DNA of 64,000 bases from Corynebacterium haematomassiliense (GTDB taxonomy: Bacteria; Actinomycetota; Actinomycetes; Mycobacteriales; Mycobacteriaceae), in NCBI RefSeq assembly GCF_013978595.1, contig NZ_JACDTZ010000002.1, forward strand, positions 372,001 to 436,000, in the 5' to 3' direction. Under the pieces are notes generated by a model. The model was not told the origin of the DNA. It did no database searches and saw nothing but the letters and a program-made list of their open reading frames with translations. Within the stretch, counting starts at the first letter, position 1; every line of letters starts with the position of its first letter. Position numbers and translations under genes: made by a program. Below, in pieces: positions 58,703-64,000 of this stretch.

Positions 58703-59605
58703 GTGAACTGGGAGTTTATTTTCCGTGAGGGTGTCAAGGGCCTGGGCCGCAACCTCACCATGACCATCGCGCTGATCATCACCACCGCGCTGTCGCTGGT
58801 GCTGGTGGGCACCGGCGTGCTGATTTCCAAAGCCACTACGCAGACGAAGGACCTGTACTTAGACCGCGTCGAGGTGATGGTGGAGCTGGACGAGGACATC
58901 TCCGCTAACGACCAGGACTGCTCCTCGGACCGCTGCAAGCAGGTCCGCGACACCCTGCAGGCGGACGACCGCGTGGAGCAGGTGACCTTCCGCTCCCGCG
59001 AGCAGTCCTACGAGCGATTCAAGGAACTGTTCCAGGAGTCCGAGCCGGAGCTGGTGCGCGAGACCGCCCCAGACGCCCTGCCGGCCGCGCTGCACGTGCG
59101 CCTGGCGGACCCGACCGACACCTCGCCGCTGGACAAGATCCGCGACATGGAGCAGGTGGAGGTCATCTCCGACCAGGCGGACACCGTGCGCTCGGCGGCC
59201 GGGACGCTGAACACCTTCCGCAACGTGGCGTTCGCCGTGGCTGCGGCGCAGGCGCTGGCTGCGGTGTTCCTCATCTCCAACATGGTGCAGCTGGCCGCCT
59301 ACAACCGTCGCGAGCAGATCGGCATCATGCGCATGGTGGGCGCCTCGCGCTGGTTCACCCAGGCGCCGTTCGTGCTGGAGGCGGTGCTGTCCGTGCTCAT
59401 CGGCGCGGTGCTAGCCACCGTCGGCGTGTGGGCCGGCAAGCAGCTCATCGTGGACCCGCTGTTGGGGGACCTCTACGCCAACCAGCTCATCGCGCGCGTG
59501 CCGGACAGCACCGTGTGGGTGGTCATGCCGCTGGTGGGCCTGGTCGCCATGGTGCTCGGCGGGCTGGCCGCGCAGGTGGCGCTTCGCTCTTACGTGCGCA
59601 AGTAG
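58703..59605 (+). CDS. ftsX: Cell-division permease FtsX
   Basis: 300 aa from GTG 58703 with GAGGAGG. Four membrane helices with a large extracytoplasmic loop after helix 1 (about 45-165), which in mycobacteria binds the hydrolase RipC. The loop contains one Cys pair (DQDCSSDRC). The C-terminal FtsX domain has REQIGIMRMVGAS. Confidence 0.95.
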   Translation: MNWEFIFREGVKGLGRNLTMTIALIITTALSLVLVGTGVLISKATTQTKDLYLDRVEVMVELDEDISANDQDCSSDRCKQVRDTLQADDRVEQVTFRSREQSYERFKELFQESEPELVRETAPDALPAALHVRLADPTDTSPLDKIRDMEQVEVISDQADTVRSAAGTLNTFRNVAFAVAAAQALAAVFLISNMVQLAAYNRREQIGIMRMVGASRWFTQAPFVLEAVLSVLIGAVLATVGVWAGKQLIVDPLLGDLYANQLIARVPDSTVWVVMPLVGLVAMVLGGLAAQVALRSYVRK

Positions 59606-59622
59606 TACACTTGGCGCTCTTA
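59606..59622 (+). promoter_or_regulatory. Probable leaderless promoter of smpB (-10 TACACT)
   Basis: TACACT at 59606-59611 overlaps the region just after ftsX and lies 10 nt before ATG 59622, with no ribosome-binding site between. Confidence 0.45.
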
Positions 59623-60119
59623 TGTCCAAGAAGAACAAGAAGCAGAAGCTTTCCAACACCGGTGTGCTTGCCACCAACCGGAAAGCTCGCCATGACTACC
59701 ACATCTTGGACACCTGGGAGTGCGGCCTGGTGCTGCAGGGCACCGAAATCAAGGCGCTGCGCGAGGGCAAGGTGTCGCTGGTGGAGGCATTCGCCACCAT
59801 CGACAACGGCGAGGTCTGGCTGCGCAACATGCACATCCCGGAGTACTCCCGCGGCCACTGGACCAACCACCCGCCGCGCCGCACCCGCAAGCTGCTTTTG
59901 CACCGCCGCGAGATCGACTCGCTGGAGGGCAAGGTCCGCGACGGCAACCGCACCCTGATCCCGCTGTCGCTCTACCTCAAGGACGGCCGCGCGAAGGTCG
60001 AGCTGGGGCTTGCGCAGGGTAAGCAGGACTACGACAAGCGCCGCGACATCAAGCGCCGCACCGAGGACCGCGAGATCACCCGCGATCTGGGCCGCAAGCT
60101 CAAGGGCATCAAGGCCTAA
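59622..60119 (+). CDS. smpB: SsrA-binding protein SmpB
   Basis: 165 aa. Typical features are NRKARHDYHILDTWECGLVL, GTEIKALREGKVSL and the basic C-terminal tail (KRRDIKRRTEDRE), which enters the ribosomal mRNA channel. It brings tmRNA to stalled ribosomes. The ssrA gene itself lies 0.7 kb downstream. Confidence 0.97.
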   Translation: MSKKNKKQKLSNTGVLATNRKARHDYHILDTWECGLVLQGTEIKALREGKVSLVEAFATIDNGEVWLRNMHIPEYSRGHWTNHPPRRTRKLLLHRREIDSLEGKVRDGNRTLIPLSLYLKDGRAKVELGLAQGKQDYDKRRDIKRRTEDREITRDLGRKLKGIKA

Positions 60120-60139
60120 TTTCGCTACGGTGGGTGCCT

Positions 60140-60790
60140 ATGAAGAAGGCACTGATTACTGGAGCATCCCGCGGCATCGGCCGCGCCATCGCTGAGGACC
60201 TAGGCAAGGACCACCACGTTTACGCCGGCGCGTCGAAGGACGCCTCCGACATCGTCTCGGCCCTGCCCAGCGCGGAGCCGTTCGAGGCGGACCTCACCGA
60301 CACCGACGCGATTTTGGAGGCGGCTGCCAAGATCGAGGAGCTGGACGTGCTCGTCCTCGCCGCCGGCGTGATGGATGGCGGCCCGCTCGAAGAGCTCACC
60401 GACGACAAGTGGCGCGAGATGATGGAGGTCAACCTCTTCGCCCCCGTCACGCTCACCCGCGCGTTGCTTCCCGCTTTGCGACGCTCCTCCGGCCTGATCA
60501 TCACCATCAACTCCGGCGCCGGATTCCACGGCATGGCCGAAAACTCCGCCTACTGCGCGTCCAAATTCGCCCTGCGCGGCTTCACCGAATCCCTGGCGCA
60601 GGAGGAGGCCGGCAAGGTGCGCGTGACCTCCCTGCACCCGGGGCGCACCGACACCGACATGCTCGCCGGCAGCAACGACCAGCCCAAGATGGCGGCCGAC
60701 GAGGTGGCCAAGGCGGCGCGCCTCGCTGTCGACGCCGGACCGGACGCCGTCGTGGAGTTCCTCCGGGTGCGTCCGGCGTTTACGTCGTAA
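60140..60790 (+). CDS. Short-chain dehydrogenase/reductase
   Basis: 216 aa from ATG 60140. Classical SDR with the NAD(P) motif TGASRGIG, the structural NAAG equivalent LAAGVMDG and the active site YCASK, with Ser in INSGAGF. It is an oxidoreductase of unknown substrate. It lies between smpB and ssrA. Confidence 0.9.
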   Translation: MKKALITGASRGIGRAIAEDLGKDHHVYAGASKDASDIVSALPSAEPFEADLTDTDAILEAAAKIEELDVLVLAAGVMDGGPLEELTDDKWREMMEVNLFAPVTLTRALLPALRRSSGLIITINSGAGFHGMAENSAYCASKFALRGFTESLAQEEAGKVRVTSLHPGRTDTDMLAGSNDQPKMAADEVAKAARLAVDAGPDAVVEFLRVRPAFTS

Positions 60791-60854
60791 AGCCTCTTGT
60801 GCATCTTGGGCGCGTGCGGTAAAGTTCCATCTCCTACGTTTCTTCGTAGTTGAA

Positions 60855-61246
60855 GGGGTCGATTCTGGTTTCGACTTCATCTACTTAGCCAGGGGAAGCG
60901 TGCCGGTGCAGGCAGGAGACCACCGTAAGCGTCGCTGTAACTAATAAACGCAGAGAAGAACTCTCAGCGTGACTACGCCCTCGCTGCCTAAATAGAAAGG
61001 TTCAGCGACCTGCGTGTCCGTCAGGCCGGGGATGTCCCCGACCCGGTACCTGGCGTCGACTCAGGGGACTTGCCTTCCGGCTCTGTCAGTGGGGCCTTGG
61101 AAGGGACACCTTTCACTGACTGGGCCCGTCATCCGGACATGTTCGCCTGATCCGGAGGGTCGATGAGAGACAACGTGCGAACTGCGCACGGAGAAGCCCT
61201 GGCGCGGTGATGAAGGACCCGGGTTCAATTCCCGGCGGCTCCACCG
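60855..61246 (+). ncRNA. ssrA: Transfer-messenger RNA (tmRNA)
   Basis: The 5' end GGGGTCG (60855-60861) pairs with CGGCTCC (61236-61242) to form the tRNA-like acceptor, followed by ACC. The tag frame runs from the GCA resume codon at 60950 to TAA at 60989-60991 and encodes AEKNSQRDYALAA, a normal proteolysis tag. The T-arm reads GGGTTCAATTCCC. It works with SmpB to free stalled ribosomes. Confidence 0.96.
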
Positions 61247-61247
61247 A

Positions 61248-61280
61248 AAGCGGACGTTTTACAAGGTAGAACGTCCGCTT
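61248..61280 (+). terminator. Terminator after ssrA
   Basis: An 11-bp perfect stem (61248-61258 with 61270-61280) followed by CTTCCGTTTT. Confidence 0.85.
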
Positions 61281-61295
61281 CTTCCGTTTTGTGGC

Positions 61296-62363
61296 TCAGT
61301 CAGATTTTCTGCGTGGCTGGAGACGTTTTCTTTGGGAGATCAGTTTCCGATCCGCTTCTTGAAGTGCCTCGACGAGGCTGCGGTCTGCTTCGCGGAACTC
61401 GATTTCTTTGCGCCCCTGGTCATAGAGACCGTAGCGGTCCTCGGCGAGCTTGTCCGCGTCCTTTCGCGAAATGCGACCGTGGTCGTTTAGCGGTTCGTAG
61501 TCGTTGAACTCGATGAACTGGTCTGCTTTGGTCAGCCAGTCCGACATGTGGACAACCTTGCGGCGTTCGGCTTGGTCCTGGGCATAGTTCAGGAAACCAG
61601 ACACGAGGTAGTTCAGCCGGCGCAGTTCATCATCAGTGAGGTAGTTCTTCGCAGTGGTCACGTCACCTTTGCGGACCACTTCGCCCTTCCAGTTGGTCAG
61701 ACCGAGATTGTCAGCAGACGGGTCGCAGCGCGTCGCGATGATCTCGGCTGCCGTGTTGCCAGTGATGGCGTAGTGGAGCTTGTCCTGGATCTTCGCGAAC
61801 AGGCGGTGAGTGGTTTTGCTGCTGGCGTCGTAGTCATCAGCGAGGGCAATGATGTTGCGCAGCTCGAGGTAGAGTCGCGCCTCGCTGGAGCGGATATCCC
61901 GGATGCGTGCGAGGAGCTCGTCAAAATAGTCCGCGCCGAGGGGGTCTTTCAGCTTCTCGTCGTTTAGGGCGAAGCCTTTAACAAGATATTCCTTGAGGAC
62001 GGTAGTTGCCCAAGTGCGGAACTGGTTGCCGCGAGGGCCACGTACGCGGAAACCGACGGCCATGATGGTGTCGAGATTGTAATGCTCTAAGGTGCGTCCA
62101 TACCCTGCGTGACCTGGCTCCTTTCGGAATTTCCGAACAACTTCATCACGGTTAAGTTCGCCAGTGTTGAAGATAGATTTAAGGTGCTCGCTAACACTGG
62201 AACGGCTGATATCGAAAAGCTCTGACATTTCGGCCTGGGTCATCCAGACTGAGCCCTCAATGAGGCGTAATTGGACTTTGGTCCGTCCGTCCTCCGTGTT
62301 GTAGATGACGAACTCGCCGGTGGAGTCGGTGTGCGTCGTGAGGGGTGCGCTTGGGTCCTTCAT
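61296..62363 (-). CDS. RhuM-family protein (virulence/toxin-like)
   Basis: 355 aa. The N-terminal region has a phage-repressor-like helix-turn-helix (MTQAEMSELFDISRSSVSEH), and the RhuM signature blocks (GFRVRGPRGNQFRTWA, LKEYLVKGFALND) follow. RhuM proteins are common on pathogenicity and defence islands; their action is poorly known. It sits just after the 3' end of ssrA, a favoured integration site, and points back towards it. No integrase is seen. Base use is less GC-rich than the core genes. Confidence 0.85.
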   Translation of the reverse strand: MKDPSAPLTTHTDSTGEFVIYNTEDGRTKVQLRLIEGSVWMTQAEMSELFDISRSSVSEHLKSIFNTGELNRDEVVRKFRKEPGHAGYGRTLEHYNLDTIMAVGFRVRGPRGNQFRTWATTVLKEYLVKGFALNDEKLKDPLGADYFDELLARIRDIRSSEARLYLELRNIIALADDYDASSKTTHRLFAKIQDKLHYAITGNTAAEIIATRCDPSADNLGLTNWKGEVVRKGDVTTAKNYLTDDELRRLNYLVSGFLNYAQDQAERRKVVHMSDWLTKADQFIEFNDYEPLNDHGRISRKDADKLAEDRYGLYDQGRKEIEFREADRSLVEALQEADRKLISQRKRLQPRRKSD

Positions 62364-62477
62364 TACGTTTTGGGTCCTTGGAGGAGAGCTTTCGGCGGTC
62401 AGTGGTAGGGGCGTCGGTAGAAACGAGGATTGTCCTTATCGGCCGTCATGGTAGTCACTGCCGCCGAGGCCCGGGAC

Positions 62478-63545
62478 TTAGTCGATCGAGTAGCCGGTGA
62501 CCGGGCCCTCGGTGTTCGGCTGCCAGCCCAGCGCGGGGGCGACGTGGGTGGCGAAGTTTTCCAGGATCTTCACGTTGACGTCCACGCCCATGCCGGTGGG
62601 GATGGTGATCAGCAGCGTGTCGGCGGCCATGACGGCCGGGTCGGCCTTGAGCTGCTCGATGAGTTTGTCCGGCTCGGCGGCGTAGGTGCGGCCGAAGGTG
62701 GAAGCGCCCACGTCAGGCAGCATCCCAACCTGGTCGGAGCCGGAGGCCTGCATGCCGAAGCGCTGCATGTCTGCGCCGTCGACGATGGGGAAGATGGAGC
62801 GGGACACGGACACGCGCGGGGTCCAGTCGTGGCCCGCTTCCTTCCAGGCTGCGCGGTAGCGGTTGATCTGGTCCGCCTGGATCTCGCCCAGGGTCTCGGC
62901 GGTGGTCTCGGAGACCAGGGTGGACGACATCAGGTTCAGCCCGTCCTTGGCGGTTTGCTCGGCCGAAGTGTGGGTGCCGGAGCCGTAGAAGATGTGCTTG
63001 CGCAGCTCGGGCGCCATGGGAAAGACCGGCAGGGCGGAGCCGGGCTGGAACATGTTGGGGTACTGCCGCTCCAGCGGCGCTGCGATGGCGAAGCCGTTGC
63101 CGTCCACCGCGGCCATGAAGGTCTCCAGGTGTGCGCGCGCCACGTCCGCGCCGTTGGGGGTTTCGCCCTTGTAGCCGAAGGCCTCCCAGCCGCGCTCGGC
63201 AACCTCCGGGGCGCCGCGGGAGACACCCAGGGCCACGCGCCCGCCGGAGAGCTGGTACAGGGAGGCGGCCTCTTCGGCGAGGTAGAGCGGGTTTTCGTAG
63301 CGCATGTCGATCACGCCGGTGCCCACCTCGATGTGCTTGGTGGTGGCGGCGACTGCGCCCAGCAGCGGCATTGGTGCGGAGGCCTGCGGCACGAAGTGGT
63401 GGACGCGGAAGGACGCGTTGTTCACGCCGATCTCGTCGGCGGCCTGGGCGATCTCCAGGTGGATCTTGGCGATCTTCTCTGCGGACGGGCCGCGCTGGCC
63501 GCCGAAGGCGTAGTGCCCGAAGCTCAAGAAACCGAATGCCTTCAT
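62478..63545 (-). CDS. LLM-class flavin-dependent oxidoreductase (luciferase-like)
   Basis: 355 aa from ATG 63545, with AAGGAG upstream. A bacterial-luciferase-like TIM barrel: MKAFGFLSFGHYAF, HHFVPQASAPMPLLGAVAA, EVGTGVIDMRYENPLYLAEEAA and SGGRVALGVSRG are typical. It would use FMNH2 or possibly F420. The substrate is unknown. Confidence 0.9.
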   Translation of the reverse strand: MKAFGFLSFGHYAFGGQRGPSAEKIAKIHLEIAQAADEIGVNNASFRVHHFVPQASAPMPLLGAVAATTKHIEVGTGVIDMRYENPLYLAEEAASLYQLSGGRVALGVSRGAPEVAERGWEAFGYKGETPNGADVARAHLETFMAAVDGNGFAIAAPLERQYPNMFQPGSALPVFPMAPELRKHIFYGSGTHTSAEQTAKDGLNLMSSTLVSETTAETLGEIQADQINRYRAAWKEAGHDWTPRVSVSRSIFPIVDGADMQRFGMQASGSDQVGMLPDVGASTFGRTYAAEPDKLIEQLKADPAVMAADTLLITIPTGMGVDVNVKILENFATHVAPALGWQPNTEGPVTGYSID

Positions 63546-63776
63546 TGGTAAACACTCCTTTTGGTGACGTATCAACAATCAGGGTAGTACCTCACCCGCA
63601 GATTGTCACGGTCTCAGGCAGACCGCATCACAAACCCCGAGCGAAGGACCCCTATTACGGCCCAAAATCGCGCATACTCGGGAGGGCTTACTCGGGGTTT
63701 GCAGGATGGAGGCCGACAGGAACTTTTACGCCTGTGCAAATCGGCACCGAATAATTGGGCCTTAGCCTCCGGTGGC
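63546..63776. other. Divergent intergenic region
   Basis: No gene is seen in 231 bp between the oxidoreductase and the lipoprotein. It should hold both promoters, but no clear -35/-10 pair was found. Confidence 0.4.
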
Positions 63777-64000
63777 ATGAACCGCAACGCCATCGCAGCC
63801 CTTACTGCCACGACCTTCCTGGTCGCGGGCTGCAGCGGCGCGCCGGAGCAGGTGACGGTGACCGAAACCGTGGAAGCGCCGGAGGCGACCGAGGCACCAA
63901 AAGCAGAGGAAGAGCCGACGAAGCAGGCAAAGCAGGATGCGGCGGGGGAGGCGGAGCACGTCGATAGGCAAAGCGGCATCCCCGACGCCCCGCTGGCGTA
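63777..64000 (+). CDS. Lipoprotein, 5' part (runs off the window)
   Basis: At least 74 aa. The signal peptide ends in lipobox LVAGC (Cys19), then comes a Glu/Thr/Ala/Lys-rich linker. The globular part lies beyond the window edge, so no family can be given. Confidence 0.75.
   Translation, partial: MNRNAIAALTATTFLVAGCSGAPEQVTVTETVEAPEATEAPKAEEEPTKQAKQDAAGEAEHVDRQSGIPDAPLA

Overview
The window looks like a chromosome segment of a high-GC Corynebacterium. Supporting signs are gene order shared with corynebacteria and mycobacteria (metalloprotease, PDZ/Lon-type protease and UPF0182 neighbourhood; hisN-like/prfB/ftsE/ftsX/smpB/ssrA), an ssrA tag reading AEKNSQRDYALAA, TTG and GTG starts, and several probable leaderless genes with a TANNNT box 7-10 nt before the start codon. 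The species cannot be settled from the sequence alone.

Layout. (1) 1-8.6 kb is conserved core: a cyclodehydratase-like cysteine protein, a YgjP-type metallopeptidase, a DUF2342 protein, a PDZ/Lon-type serine protease, a lipoprotein, a PPA1309-like protein, a UPF0182 membrane protein, then an initiator tRNA-Met. (2) About 8.6-27.6 kb is a mosaic accessory island: DUF4192 and SSB-like genes with shared hairpin leaders, a truncated resolvase, a TetR gene with paired SMR efflux genes, IS481 debris, a mercury and organomercurial resistance operon (merA, merB, small MerT-like protein, thioredoxin-like lipoprotein, CcdA-like protein) divergent from a MerR gene, a frameshifted IS6 element, a type I restriction-modification system and an IS256-family element. 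(3) 27.6-42.9 kb is mostly core: a DJ-1-like protein, two secreted cysteine-containing paralogs, thiamine genes thiO-thiS-thiG-thiF and thiE, an inverted lone ectC, a CDF metal transporter, a BCCT compatible-solute carrier, a GNAT enzyme, a DUF418 membrane protein, a secreted trypsin-like protease, an inositol-monophosphatase-family phosphatase (HisN-like), and thiC behind a TPP riboswitch. (4) prfB and ftsE, adjacent in related genomes as I recall them, are here separated by about 14 kb holding an IS3-like element, an MHS-type transporter, a three-gene biotin-dependent carboxylase, a DMT transporter, and a redox cluster (ferredoxin-type reductase, two Lcp/DUF2236 haem-oxygenase-like proteins, aldehyde dehydrogenase). 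(5) 58-64 kb returns to core: ftsE-ftsX-smpB, an SDR, ssrA tmRNA, then a RhuM-family gene, an LLM flavin oxidoreductase and the start of a lipoprotein gene.

Most interesting systems. The two Lcp-like proteins both keep Arg, Thr (+4) and His (+34), the spacing reported for the haem site of rubber oxygenase Lcp, and they sit with a reductase and an aldehyde dehydrogenase, which suggests an undescribed oxidative cleavage pathway. In the mercury operon four of five proteins carry a vicinal Cys-Cys pair at or near the C-terminus, suggesting a thiol relay for Hg(II).
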